From Catenulispora rubra (lineage in GTDB: Bacteria; Actinomycetota; Actinomycetes; Streptomycetales; Catenulisporaceae): DNA of 64,000 nucleotides. The translations under genes were made by a program, and so were the position numbers. The notes under the pieces were generated by a model that had not been told where the DNA came from, searched no databases, and saw only the letters and a program-made list of their open reading frames with translations. Positions 9,315 to 18,573 of this stretch are shown in pieces; the first letter of the stretch is position 1; every line of letters starts with the position of its first letter. The stretch spans positions 1 through 64,000 of the forward strand of contig NZ_JAACYW010000028.1 in the NCBI RefSeq assembly GCF_015356825.1, written 5' to 3'.

Positions 9315-9770
9315 GTGAGCGAGTTACCGACATTCGCCACCGCGCAGTCTGTAGCGCAACTCAAGGCCCTGTATTCGCAGCTGCTCGACGAGGCCGACGA
9401 CGTCAAGGCCCGGGTGACCGACTTCAAGCAGCGCAGCGCCGCCGTCGAGGGCCGGGCCCGCACCCCCGAGGACGACATCCGGGTAACCGTCGGCCCGCAC
9501 GGCGACCTGCGCACCCTGGAGATCGACCCGCGCGCCTACCGCAAACTCGGCCCGACCGAACTCGCCCAGGAGATCGTCGAGCTCTGCGAAAGGGCGCACC
9601 GCGACGCCGGCGAGAAGGTCGGCGACCTGATGAAGTCCGCGCTCGGCCGCGACTTCGACGTCGAGGCGTACCTGCGCGGCGACGCGCAGCCGCCGCGGCC
9701 CTCGCGGCTGCCGTCCTCGGACCTGGATCTCGGCGACTGGCTCGACCGGCTCAAGGAGGGGAACCTGTGA
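9315..9770 (+). CDS. YbaB/EbfC family protein within the ESX locus
   Basis: A 151-residue protein from GTG 9315. It has a coiled-coil N-terminal part (SVAQLKALYSQLLDEADDVK) and the YbaB/EbfC core, in which conserved segments such as VTVGPHGDLRTLEIDPRAY line up with the usual strand-turn-strand before a C-terminal helix. YbaB proteins are nucleoid-associated dimers. Homologues placed inside actinobacterial WXG100 clusters are common, but their role there is not established to my knowledge. Its stop overlaps the next WXG100-like gene by three bases (GTGA), so the pair is co-translated. Confidence 0.75.
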   Translation: MSELPTFATAQSVAQLKALYSQLLDEADDVKARVTDFKQRSAAVEGRARTPEDDIRVTVGPHGDLRTLEIDPRAYRKLGPTELAQEIVELCERAHRDAGEKVGDLMKSALGRDFDVEAYLRGDAQPPRPSRLPSSDLDLGDWLDRLKEGNL

Positions 9771-10057
9771 CCGGCGGAGGATTCACCGTCGTCCCCAGCG
9801 AGGTCCAGACCAACGGCGCCGAGTTCGCCGCGGTCGCCGACCAGGTGCGCGCGATACAGACGACGCTGCTGGCCAAGCTCAACGCCGAGGGCACGTGCTG
9901 GGGCAACGACGAGGTCGGCGCGCAGATCGCCAAGACCTATGTCGAACCGGCGATGAAGTCGCTGGAGCAGATGGACGCGGTCGACGGCGGCGTGTCCGCG
10001 ATGGCCGACGCCACCGCCAGCTGGGCCAAGAGCTACCAAAGCGTAGAGAAGGCTTAG
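9767..10057 (+). CDS. WXG100-like protein preceding the large ESX effector
   Basis: A 96-residue helical protein from GTG 9767, overlapping the stop of the YbaB-like gene. The turn motif is CWGNDEVGAQIAKTY, with a Trp-Gly pair at mid-length and two helices flanking it, as in WXG100/ESAT-6-like folds. It ends 14 bp before the large effector gene. WXG100-like genes directly upstream of polymorphic toxins usually act as targeting partners or adaptors for the toxin's N-terminal domain. That role is inferred here from gene order. Confidence 0.78.
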   Translation: MTGGGFTVVPSEVQTNGAEFAAVADQVRAIQTTLLAKLNAEGTCWGNDEVGAQIAKTYVEPAMKSLEQMDAVDGGVSAMADATASWAKSYQSVEKA

Positions 10058-10071
10058 GGAGGGGCCAGGCC

Positions 10072-13000
10072 ATGTCCGTCCCGCAGTTCGTCCCACCCTG
10101 GGGCTGGGCCCAGGAGATGCTGGGGCTGTCCTGGCCGGCGGGCGACGAGGACGCCCTGCGCCGCTGCGGTGAGGCCTGGCAGGAGGCGTGCGACTCGCTG
10201 CTGAACGCCGCCGGCTACGGCAACGACGTGGTCTCGAAGGTCAACTCCGCGATCACGTCGGTGTCCTGCGACGAGTTCAACAACTACTGGTCGAAGTACG
10301 TCCAGGGCAACGGCATCCTGGAGCAGCTGGCCGGCCAGTGCGCCGCGATGGCCAACTACGCCGACGCCGCCGCCCTGCAGATCGAGGCGACGAAGATCTC
10401 CGAGAACGTCGTCGCGGTCATCCTCTACATCCAGATCCTCGAAGCGCTCGCGGAGATCGCAGCCACCTTCGGCCTGGACACCCCGCTGGTCGCGGTGCAG
10501 GTGGCGGCCGAGCGCTGGGCGGCCCAGAGCGCGCTGCGGATGCTCATCAAGGGCCTGATAGAAGCGTTGGCGTTCACCCTGCTGCCGGACCTGATCTCCG
10601 AGACGGTCCAGATGGTCGAGGGCCACCGGGGCTGGGGCGACTACGACGGCTCGCTGCTGCTGCACGACTTCGAGCACGGCCTCCTGCTCGGCGGCCTGTT
10701 CGCGCTGCCGGGCCTCGGCGGGCAGTTCGCCAAGCGGTTCGACCTGGCGATGCCGGCCTTCGCCAAGCCCCTGCTCGACAACTCCTTCACGAACAACCCG
10801 TTCGTCCGCAAGGGCGCCGGCATGCTCTACGGCGGCGCGTCGATGGTCGGCGGCAACGCGGCGACCTACTACGCCGACCAGGGGATCCAGGACCTCGGCG
10901 CCAAGAACTGGGCGGCCGGTGAGCAGGGTCCGTTCGCGAACTGGCAGAAGTCCTTCCTGCAGGGCATGTTCCAGAGCGGGATCCACGGCGCCAAGGACCT
11001 CGCGAAGGACCAGATCACCGCCCCGCGCATGACGATCGACACCACCGGCGGCGACAACCTGCTGCTGCACCGCTACGGCGGCGCGATCGACCCGAACGGC
11101 GCGAACGGCCTGACCGTCTACCGCACCGGGTCGGACCCCTCCCAGCCGCCGACCCGCCTCGGACGCGGCAGCTTCGACGGCGAGACCGGGACCCTGACCG
11201 TCAGCGACAAGAACGGCACCACGACGGACTACCAGGCGGTGCGCGCGCAAACGCTCGACCGCGGCGGCAGCCCGACCGGCAGCGTCACGTACGCGCCCTC
11301 GGAGGGCGGCGGCGCGTACGAGCCGACCGGCATCGTTTCGCACGGCGGCGACAAAGGCCCGCTGCCCGCAGGAACATCAGAGCTTTACGACTCGAACGGC
11401 CAGTACCAGGGAACGGCAGTCCGCAACGACCCGACGCCCGACTCGGCCCCGGACTCTGCCCCCAACTCCGCGCCGGTCTACGACCCGGCCATGCGCCCCG
11501 TCGATCCCGGGGCCTCGCACGTCTTCCAACAGGGCAAGGACCCGGTGGTCGTGGTCTCCGGCGACGGGCAGACCGTGCCGCCGGGCTTCAACCGTCCGCT
11601 GGGCGCCAACGAGGCCGCGGCCTACAACTACGACACCGGGCAGCTGCGGGAGGTCTACACCTACCCCGGCGACAACCCGATCCCGCCGGGCCACCAGGCC
11701 GTGTTCAACGCGGACGGCTCGTTCCAGGGCGTCCAGCCGCTCAACGACTTCCTGCGTCCGCAAGGCGCACCGGCCGACATGGCCGCCGCGCACAGCCGCG
11801 CTGCCGGCGGGATCAGCGATCCCACAGCTGTGCCCGGCGACATCACACAGGACGCGACCTTCCACGGCCAGAACGACCTGGAACGGTACCAACAGCAATA
11901 CGCCGCCGAGCACCAGCAGGCCACGCAGGCGCTCAGCGATCAAGCCCAACGCTTCGAATCCCAACTCAATACCGAGGCACAGCAGCGAGAACTGGTAGGC
12001 ATCGGCGCCGTCCATGCTGCGGCGTTCACGACGGCAGGCAGCCACGGCGGAAACGGCGGCGGGCGCTCGGATTTCGGTGGCGGCGGCCCCAACCTCCCCG
12101 ACCGCTCCCCACACATCACCTCCGTCACCCCCGAAGGTGACCACCACCTGCTGACCGTCACCAACGGTGAGCACAGCGCGCAAGTCCGGCTGGACACCAC
12201 AGAATCCGGCCTCGTCGTGAGCACCCTCGACACCAACGGCGACATCCTGCGCCAGATGGCCGCCTCCGCAGACCCCCACTCCGGCGCCTTCACGATCTTC
12301 GCCCACTCCGACGCGGACGGCATCGTCGTCGACGGCATGCACCTGCCGTTCTCCGAGCTCGCCGACCATCTCGCGGACGTGCCGAAGGACGTCCCGATCC
12401 GGCTCTACGGCTGCGAGGCCGCCGGCGGCGCGGCCGAGCTGGCCCGGGTGTCAGGGCACGATGTCATCGCCGCCGACGCGCCGGTCTGGATGGACCACCG
12501 GGGGAACGTCGTCGCGACGGCCCACCAGGTCGACAGCGCACACGGCCCGCGCCCGGACCTGGTCGACGACGGCACCGGCACCGGGCACCTGGCCGGCGAC
12601 GGCAGCTGGAAGCTCACGCACCCGACCTCCGACGGCCGCGTCGAGACCCGCGACCTGCCGCCCGGCGACCCGCTCCGTCCGCCCTCGGCGCAGTTCGATC
12701 CGACTGGCGACGTCCTCCAGCTGGCCGGGGACAAACAGCCGGCGCCCTGGGGCTTCAAAGAGCTGCGGCGCATCGACCGCGAGGGCTCGCTCCAGGAATC
12801 CACCGGCTTCGAACAGAAGCTGGGCGCCTTCGACTTCAAAGACCCTGCGGTCCTGGACCAGACTCGCAGTGCCCTGCGAGACCTGCGCACAGCCCTGCGC
12901 GCACTCAACGACAAGCTGCCGGACGAGTCCCAGAGCGCCTTCGAGCACCGGATCGACAGCCTCTTCCTCAGCGACAAGGCGGGGAACGCGGGCAACGTCG

Positions 13001-14961
13001 GCACACACGTCTCGGTCGACACGATCCTGGAGCAGGGCGATGTCCGGGAGACCATGACAGCCCTCTACAACGCCTTCTACATGAACTACGACCGCCCGGA
13101 GGTCTTCAAGAACGCCATCATCCGGGTCGCCGACGCCGGGGACTGGAACCGGCTTCAAGACGCCGGCGTGAACATCGAGAGCCTGCGAGCCCGCTACCGC
13201 CAGCTCAACAGCCCGCTGCGGCGCGCGCTCGGCGCCTTCGAAGCCGGGCCCCTGGGAGAGAAGCTCCTCGGAGCCGGCGGCCACCGCTTCGACCGCGACC
13301 CGGTGGCCACCGGCAACGTGATCCTCACCTCCGACCACCCGGTCGAGAACCAGCTGGCCACGATCCAGAGCCAGAAGGGTCGGAACGACCGCCCGAAGAC
13401 CGAGCAGGAAGCGTTGGCACGCACCGCGCAGCACTACGAAGACCTCGGCGCTCCTCTGGGCCGGCTCTCCCGCGACTTCGTCCAGCAGCACATGGACCTG
13501 CCGGTCGACGACCCGAACGCCAAACTGCCCTGGCGCGAAGGCGTCACGGTCCACGACACCAAGAGCGCCTGGACCGACGCGACCGAAGAAGCCGGCCTGC
13601 CCACGGCCGACGGCATCTCCCTGACCACCACGAAGATGCTCACCTCGGCCGAGTTGCTGGGCCTGGATCCGGCGCAGCGGGACCAGTTCCTCAAGGGCCT
13701 GATGGCCTGGATGCTGCCGGGCCGGGACCACTCGCTCTACGAGATGGCGCTCGGCGCACAGATCGCCCGGAGCGGACCGCTGGCCGGCGGCCGGATCCGC
13801 GACGGCGTGGACCCGGTGGAGTTCTACCGGCGGGTCCTGGACTGGCACGGCGAGTCCGGGCTGGCCCCGGACGTCCCGTTGCCGCACCAGACCCACTACC
13901 AACACCTGGCCACGGATCCCCAGGGGTTCACCGAGGCCCAGCACAACCGAGCCGACGAGCCCGAGCTGAACGAGCTGGTCCACGAGATCTGGCAGCAGCT
14001 GTCCGACGGGCACATCACCGACGGCGAGCCGCCGGCCAGCCGGCTCCCGGAGCACACGCCGCCAGCCGCGCACATCCCTGAGTACACGCTGCACGCCTGG
14101 GCCGAGCGCAACGGCATCGACCCGAACGACCCCGAATCCGTGCGCGCGGCCGTCGCCGGGCTGTCCGAGGCGCATCTGACCGCGCTGGCCGTCTACACCA
14201 CGCACAGCCACACAGCCATCAACCACGCTCTGACCATGGACTCGTTCACCGGATCGCTGCCGGCGTCCGTTTCGGACCGGCTGATGCGCACCGAGTTCGG
14301 CCACACGGCGCGGGTCTCCGTCGAGCGCTACTTGTCAGCCCTCGCCAAGGGTGAGAACCCGGGCCGGCTGCCGATCTCCCTGCGACCGATCGTCCACACC
14401 GGTCCCGAGCCGTTGAACAAGAACTCCCCGCTGACTCCCGAGGCCCAGCTGTGGATCGACGGCGCGTCCGACGAGCGGGCCTACGCCTGGACCGGCATCA
14501 AGGAGCAGGTGAACGAGCGGCTGCCCGCGCTGTTCGACGAGATCCGCGTCCACACCGACATGTTCATGGAGGCGCTGCACCAGCTGCCGGCGATGGGCAG
14601 TCCGGAGCACCCGATGCTGGTTTTCCGCGGCGACAAGGTCAACCTGCTGAGCCGGGGACGCTACGGCGACCAGGCCACCACCCGGCAGGTGTTCAGCCTC
14701 AGCCCGGACTTGGCCACGGCGGTCCACTTCATGGAGACCAATCCCGGCAGCGGGACGCCAATCCTGGTGCTGTACGAACTCACCGGCAAGAACGCCCGCG
14801 ACCTGTCGCCGTTCACGGTCTACCGGGGCACCCGCGAGTACGTGTTCCCGCCCGGCGCCCGGACCCACCGGGTCACCGATCCCGAGCGGATCGCCGCGAT
14901 CCTGGCGCGAGTGCCCGGTCTGCCCGATGGATGCGAGATCATCGTCATGGAGGAGGGCTGA
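10072..14961 (+). CDS. large ESX polymorphic-toxin effector with caspase-like region and C-terminal ADP-ribosyltransferase domain
   Basis: A 1,629-residue protein from ATG 10072 (GGGAGGGGCCAGGCC upstream). Residues 1-230 are a helical WXG100-like targeting domain (WSKYVQGNGILEQLAG). Residues about 730-830 hold AHSDADGIVVDG (His745) and LYGCEAAGG (Cys781), a His/Cys dyad spaced as in caspase-like (clan CD) peptidases. The last 115 residues match arginine-type ADP-ribosyltransferases: VFRGD (Arg1519), VFSLS (Ser1542/Ser1544) and TREYVFPPG (Glu1589, compare the ExEVLxPPG motif). So it is a secreted toxin, possibly self-processed. The first of two candidate immunity genes begins 3 bp after its stop. 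The ART assignment is strong on motifs. The peptidase call is tentative. Confidence 0.85.
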   Translation: MSVPQFVPPWGWAQEMLGLSWPAGDEDALRRCGEAWQEACDSLLNAAGYGNDVVSKVNSAITSVSCDEFNNYWSKYVQGNGILEQLAGQCAAMANYADAAALQIEATKISENVVAVILYIQILEALAEIAATFGLDTPLVAVQVAAERWAAQSALRMLIKGLIEALAFTLLPDLISETVQMVEGHRGWGDYDGSLLLHDFEHGLLLGGLFALPGLGGQFAKRFDLAMPAFAKPLLDNSFTNNPFVRKGAGMLYGGASMVGGNAATYYADQGIQDLGAKNWAAGEQGPFANWQKSFLQGMFQSGIHGAKDLAKDQITAPRMTIDTTGGDNLLLHRYGGAIDPNGANGLTVYRTGSDPSQPPTRLGRGSFDGETGTLTVSDKNGTTTDYQAVRAQTLDRGGSPTGSVTYAPSEGGGAYEPTGIVSHGGDKGPLPAGTSELYDSNGQYQGTAVRNDPTPDSAPDSAPNSAPVYDPAMRPVDPGASHVFQQGKDPVVVVSGDGQTVPPGFNRPLGANEAAAYNYDTGQLREVYTYPGDNPIPPGHQAVFNADGSFQGVQPLNDFLRPQGAPADMAAAHSRAAGGISDPTAVPGDITQDATFHGQNDLERYQQQYAAEHQQATQALSDQAQRFESQLNTEAQQRELVGIGAVHAAAFTTAGSHGGNGGGRSDFGGGGPNLPDRSPHITSVTPEGDHHLLTVTNGEHSAQVRLDTTESGLVVSTLDTNGDILRQMAASADPHSGAFTIFAHSDADGIVVDGMHLPFSELADHLADVPKDVPIRLYGCEAAGGAAELARVSGHDVIAADAPVWMDHRGNVVATAHQVDSAHGPRPDLVDDGTGTGHLAGDGSWKLTHPTSDGRVETRDLPPGDPLRPPSAQFDPTGDVLQLAGDKQPAPWGFKELRRIDREGSLQESTGFEQKLGAFDFKDPAVLDQTRSALRDLRTALRALNDKLPDESQSAFEHRIDSLFLSDKAGNAGNVGTHVSVDTILEQGDVRETMTALYNAFYMNYDRPEVFKNAIIRVADAGDWNRLQDAGVNIESLRARYRQLNSPLRRALGAFEAGPLGEKLLGAGGHRFDRDPVATGNVILTSDHPVENQLATIQSQKGRNDRPKTEQEALARTAQHYEDLGAPLGRLSRDFVQQHMDLPVDDPNAKLPWREGVTVHDTKSAWTDATEEAGLPTADGISLTTTKMLTSAELLGLDPAQRDQFLKGLMAWMLPGRDHSLYEMALGAQIARSGPLAGGRIRDGVDPVEFYRRVLDWHGESGLAPDVPLPHQTHYQHLATDPQGFTEAQHNRADEPELNELVHEIWQQLSDGHITDGEPPASRLPEHTPPAAHIPEYTLHAWAERNGIDPNDPESVRAAVAGLSEAHLTALAVYTTHSHTAINHALTMDSFTGSLPASVSDRLMRTEFGHTARVSVERYLSALAKGENPGRLPISLRPIVHTGPEPLNKNSPLTPEAQLWIDGASDERAYAWTGIKEQVNERLPALFDEIRVHTDMFMEALHQLPAMGSPEHPMLVFRGDKVNLLSRGRYGDQATTRQVFSLSPDLATAVHFMETNPGSGTPILVLYELTGKNARDLSPFTVYRGTREYVFPPGARTHRVTDPERIAAILARVPGLPDGCEIIVMEEG

Positions 14962-14964
14962 TCC

Positions 14965-16650
14965 ATGACCGAGCAGGAACCCGCGGACAGCGCGAGCGGA
15001 AGCACGGCCGCCGACCGGTGGCGGATGCTGGCCCGCGTCCACCGGCTGGTCTCGGGGCTGGCCGGACGGCTGCCCGATCCGCTGATCACGCAGGCCCGGG
15101 AGTGGCTCGGCCAGGAGGACGTCGTCGGGCTCGCCGAGGTCGTCGTCAACGCCGCGATGACGCTCGGGGTGGGCGTGACGCCGCAGGAGGCCGAGGCGCT
15201 CGCCGCGCTCCCGGCCGCTCCCGGCCGCCGACCCGGGCTTCCCTCCGGGCTCCAGATCTCTGACGCCGCCGCGCAACTGCCTCCTGCCTTGGCTTTCCGG
15301 ACCGGACCGCCCGCGATCGCCGACGACCTCGACCGGGCGATGGTCGCGTCGGTGTTCCGCGATCCGAAGGTCGTGGCGATCCGTCGGTCGACGAGATCCG
15401 GGACCGGCCACGGAGACCGGCGCGTGTATCTCCTGGAGGCCGCGTCCGGCGCCGAGCTGTGGCGGCTGGCGGCCGAGGCGGGGCGGGCGCTTCAGGCGCG
15501 GGGCGAGGGAGCACCGCAGATCGAGGCGTACTGGACCGGCGAGCCGCAGAGCGGATATCAGCAGGCTGCGCTGGCCGGGTCGCTGCGGCTGTGGGCCCGG
15601 CCCGAGCTGCCGGCGCGGGGCGCGTCGGTGTTCGGCGCGGCGGTCGACCGCGAGCGGGCCGCCCGGGTGACCGAGTGGTTCCAGTGGTCCGGGGAGGTCT
15701 GGGCCACGATGACCCGGCTGCACCGGTTGCTGCTGCGGCTGGCCGCGGACCTGCCCGCCGAGCGGCTGGCCGGGCTGCGGCGTTCGCTGGCCGAGGGCGA
15801 GTTGGCGGCGTTCTCCGTCGGGCTCGTCTCGGTCCTGGCCTCATCCAACCTGGCGCTGACCTCGGCGGAAGTCGCGCTGCTGCGCGAGATTCCCCGGCAG
15901 ATCGCGGAACCGGGACTGGACCTGTCGGCGCTGGACCGGGTCCCGGTCAGCGTCACCGACCCCCCGAAGCCGGTGACCGCCTTCGACCTCCGTCCGGCCC
16001 CGGCCCCGGACCAGGGCTTGGACGCCGGTCCCACGCTGGTGCTGATGATGGCCTCGCAGCCGGGCGTGATGCAGGTGTGGCGGGCCTGGCGGGGCGGCGG
16101 CGCGGCCGTGATCCCGGTGTTCCTGATCGAGGTCGATCCGGGGTCGGCTGCCTGGGACGTCGCCCTCGACGCGCAGCTGGCGCAGGCCCCGGCCGGACCC
16201 GCGCAGGTCGAGGTGTTCTGGAGCGGCGAGGCCCTGCCGGAGTTCCACCTGGCCGCGCTGAAGGACGCCGACCCGCTGTGGATCGCCACGCTGGAGGAGT
16301 CGCCGCACACCGGCGGCATCCGGACCACCGGCGTCTACGACTTCGCCGACGACGACGGCGTGCCGCGCTTCAGCGCCGACCACGTGCGGCTGCCCGACCG
16401 GGCCGAATGCGATCGCCTGGCCGCGCGGATGATGTCCGGGGACGTCGTGGTGTCGAACGTCGCGGCGGCCGAGGACGTGATCGATCCGGACCGCGGGCAC
16501 ATCGTCCCGCAGGAGCACCGGACCGACGGGGAGTGGATCTGGCGCGCGTCGGCCGCGTATTACCTGGCCGAGTACCAGCTCGCGCCGCATCCGGATCTGC
16601 TCGCGCACCTGCGGCGGATGGAACGAGGAGCGGACGTCGCCGATGCCTGA
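14965..16650 (+). CDS. uncharacterised protein with internal duplication, candidate immunity protein
   Basis: A 561-residue acidic, soluble protein starting 3 bp after the effector stop. It has two similar halves: RMLARVHRLVSGLAGRLP near residue 23 resembles ATMTRLHRLLLRLAADLP near residue 250, each followed by a helical stretch and a beta-rich domain. Its last about 75 residues (IDPDRGHIVP, RTDGEWIW, LAPHPDLLAHLRRME) closely resemble the next gene's product, and the two genes overlap by 8 bp. No catalytic motif is recognised. Position behind an ADP-ribosyltransferase toxin suggests an immunity or chaperone function. This is inference from gene order. Confidence 0.72.
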   Translation: MTEQEPADSASGSTAADRWRMLARVHRLVSGLAGRLPDPLITQAREWLGQEDVVGLAEVVVNAAMTLGVGVTPQEAEALAALPAAPGRRPGLPSGLQISDAAAQLPPALAFRTGPPAIADDLDRAMVASVFRDPKVVAIRRSTRSGTGHGDRRVYLLEAASGAELWRLAAEAGRALQARGEGAPQIEAYWTGEPQSGYQQAALAGSLRLWARPELPARGASVFGAAVDRERAARVTEWFQWSGEVWATMTRLHRLLLRLAADLPAERLAGLRRSLAEGELAAFSVGLVSVLASSNLALTSAEVALLREIPRQIAEPGLDLSALDRVPVSVTDPPKPVTAFDLRPAPAPDQGLDAGPTLVLMMASQPGVMQVWRAWRGGGAAVIPVFLIEVDPGSAAWDVALDAQLAQAPAGPAQVEVFWSGEALPEFHLAALKDADPLWIATLEESPHTGGIRTTGVYDFADDDGVPRFSADHVRLPDRAECDRLAARMMSGDVVVSNVAAAEDVIDPDRGHIVPQEHRTDGEWIWRASAAYYLAEYQLAPHPDLLAHLRRMERGADVADA

Positions 16651-17038
16651 GAAGCTGGATATCGCACATGGGGGGCGATCCCCTGTGCGTATCGCCCAAG
16701 TCCCGGTGGACAGCGGCATCGTCGGCCCGGTTCTCGAAGACAGTGAACGCGAGCGCGTCGCCGCGTTCCTGGCGGCCGGCGCGCCGATCCTGATGACCAC
16801 GGCCCTGAGCCCGGACAAGCTCGATCCGTCGCGCGGCAAGGTCGTCGGCGCCTCGTTCCGGACCGACGGCACGTGGATCTGGAGCGACACGCTCACGTAC
16901 TACGTCCGGGTGCACGGCCTGGCGCCCGAGGACGATCTGCTGGTCTGGATCAGAGGGCTGAACTACCGGTGCACGACGCCCGACAAGGCCGCGATGGACG
17001 AGGCGCTGGACGCGTTGTACGCGTCGTTCAGTTCCTGA
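16643..17038 (+). CDS. small paralogue of the preceding C-terminal domain, candidate immunity protein
   Basis: A 131-residue protein, ATG 16643, overlapping the upstream gene by 8 bp. It aligns with the C-terminal domain of that protein: DKLDPSRGKVVGASFRTDG and TWIWSDTLTYYVRVHGLAP here match IDPDRGHIVPQEHRTDG and EWIWRASAAYYLAEYQLAP there. So it is a stand-alone copy of one repeat unit. Duplicated immunity-type genes behind a polymorphic toxin are a common arrangement. No known family is recognised and no membrane segments are seen. Whether it binds the ADP-ribosyltransferase domain is unknown. Confidence 0.72.
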   Translation: MPEKLDIAHGGRSPVRIAQVPVDSGIVGPVLEDSERERVAAFLAAGAPILMTTALSPDKLDPSRGKVVGASFRTDGTWIWSDTLTYYVRVHGLAPEDDLLVWIRGLNYRCTTPDKAAMDEALDALYASFSS

Positions 17039-17152
17039 TTCCGCGACACGCCCCAGCACGCGGGGAGGCGTCGTCCTGCGCATTTCCCGGATGGCGGAGC
17101 GCTACGGTATGTGCGCGTAACGGACATACCGCCCGCCTGAAGGGATGCCGCC

Positions 17153-18391
17153 GTGAGCCAGCCGACACCCGCGCAGCTGCCGTCGATCCTGCCGGGGCCC
17201 AGGCCCGACGGCCTGGCCGGGGCGGCGACCCCCGAGGAACGGGGCCTGGCCGACACGGCGGCGGCGTTCCGCCTCACCCGGCGCGCGTCGATCTGCCTGT
17301 GCATGATCGTGAAGAACGAGGCCGCGGTCATCGAACGCTGCCTGGCCTCGGTGCGCGGGCTCGTCGACTACTGGGTCGTCTCGGACACCGGATCGACCGA
17401 CGGCACCCGGGACCTGGTCCGCGCGGTGATGGCGGACGTCCCCGGCGAGCTGCACGAGGATCCGTGGCGCGACTTCGGCCACAACCGCTCGCTGAACCTC
17501 GAACACGCCCGGGGCAAGGCCGACTACCTGCTCCTGATCGACGCCGACATGGTCCTGCGCCTGCACGGCGAACTGCCGGAGCTGACCGCGGACTCGTACC
17601 TGATCCGGCACGGCGGCGACCAGGAGTACCGCAACAAGCGGCTGGTCCGCGGCGACCTGCCGTGGCGCTACGTCGGCTCCACCCACGAATACCTCACCGC
17701 CGACCGTGCCGACCACGCCGCCCACACCACCCGGGAACTCCACGAACTCCACGAACTCCACCTCGACGAGCTGGTGGTCGAGCACTTCGCCGACGGCGGC
17801 TCGCGCGCCGACAAGTACGAGCGCGACATCCGCCTGCTGTCCGCGGACCTCGAACGGGATCCGGGCAACACCCGCACGGTGTTCTACCTGGCGCAGACGC
17901 GGCGCGATCTCGGCGAGCGCGAGGCGGCGATCGCCTTGTACCGGCGGCGCGTGGAGATGGGCGGCTGGCCCGAGGAGCTCTACTTCTCGCTGTTGCAGAT
18001 CGCGGAGCTGACCGCAGACGTGGGCGACTGGCCGCGCGCGATGGACGCCTTCGTCCAGGCCTGGGAGTACCGGCCGCAGCGGCTGGAGGCGCTGTACGAG
18101 CTCACCTCGCGGCTGAGGCTGCGGTCGCAGTATCAGGCTGCTTACTCGTTTGCGAGCGCCGGGATCGGCGAGCCGCAACCGGACGACGTGTTGTTCGTAC
18201 GGCCATGGGTGTACCGGTGGGGGCTGCTGTTCGAGCTCTCCATCAGCGCGTACTGGGTCGACGACTTCCTCGGGTCGGTGCGGGCCTGCGACATGTTGCT
18301 GGAGATGCCGGACCTGCCGGAACCGCACCGGGAGCAGACGATCGCCAATCGCGAGATGTCGTTGCGGCGGCTCACCGAATCCCGTCGTTGA
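17153..18391 (+). CDS. family 2 glycosyltransferase with TPR-like C-terminal part
   Basis: A 412-residue protein from GTG 17153, preceded by GAAGGGAT. The GT2 (GT-A fold) domain begins SICLCMIVKNEAAVIERCL and shows SDTGSTDGTRD (nucleotide-sugar binding) and LLLIDADMVL (the DxD metal motif) by residue about 135. From about residue 230 the protein is alpha-helical with TPR-like repeats (NTRTVFYLAQTRRDLGEREA). This architecture is common in actinobacteria and resembles SunS-like or cell-surface glycan transferases. The acceptor is unknown. A short in-frame duplication gives HELHELHL around residue 200. It stands as a single transcription unit between the ESX cluster and the collagen-like gene. 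Confidence 0.87.
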   Translation: MSQPTPAQLPSILPGPRPDGLAGAATPEERGLADTAAAFRLTRRASICLCMIVKNEAAVIERCLASVRGLVDYWVVSDTGSTDGTRDLVRAVMADVPGELHEDPWRDFGHNRSLNLEHARGKADYLLLIDADMVLRLHGELPELTADSYLIRHGGDQEYRNKRLVRGDLPWRYVGSTHEYLTADRADHAAHTTRELHELHELHLDELVVEHFADGGSRADKYERDIRLLSADLERDPGNTRTVFYLAQTRRDLGEREAAIALYRRRVEMGGWPEELYFSLLQIAELTADVGDWPRAMDAFVQAWEYRPQRLEALYELTSRLRLRSQYQAAYSFASAGIGEPQPDDVLFVRPWVYRWGLLFELSISAYWVDDFLGSVRACDMLLEMPDLPEPHREQTIANREMSLRRLTESRR

Positions 18392-18573
18392 TATGAGGAA
18401 TGCGGTGCGCTTTCGTGGGCTGAGCGCGCCCTGAGCGCGGCCTGACCTCGGCAGATCGGCCGAGCGAGTGAGGAAGACGGCGATGCCGTTTCGGTCGAAC
18501 ACGTCCTCGGGCATCCAGAGGCCTGAGGCCAGTCGCCGATTTTCAGATTCACTCCGGAAAGGGCTACTCCAGC

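Noticed and set aside
12451..14304. A 617-codon minus-strand open frame inside the effector gene.
   Set aside because: It overlaps the effector whose domains read clearly on the plus strand, and its translation is Val/Gly/Arg-rich without motifs.
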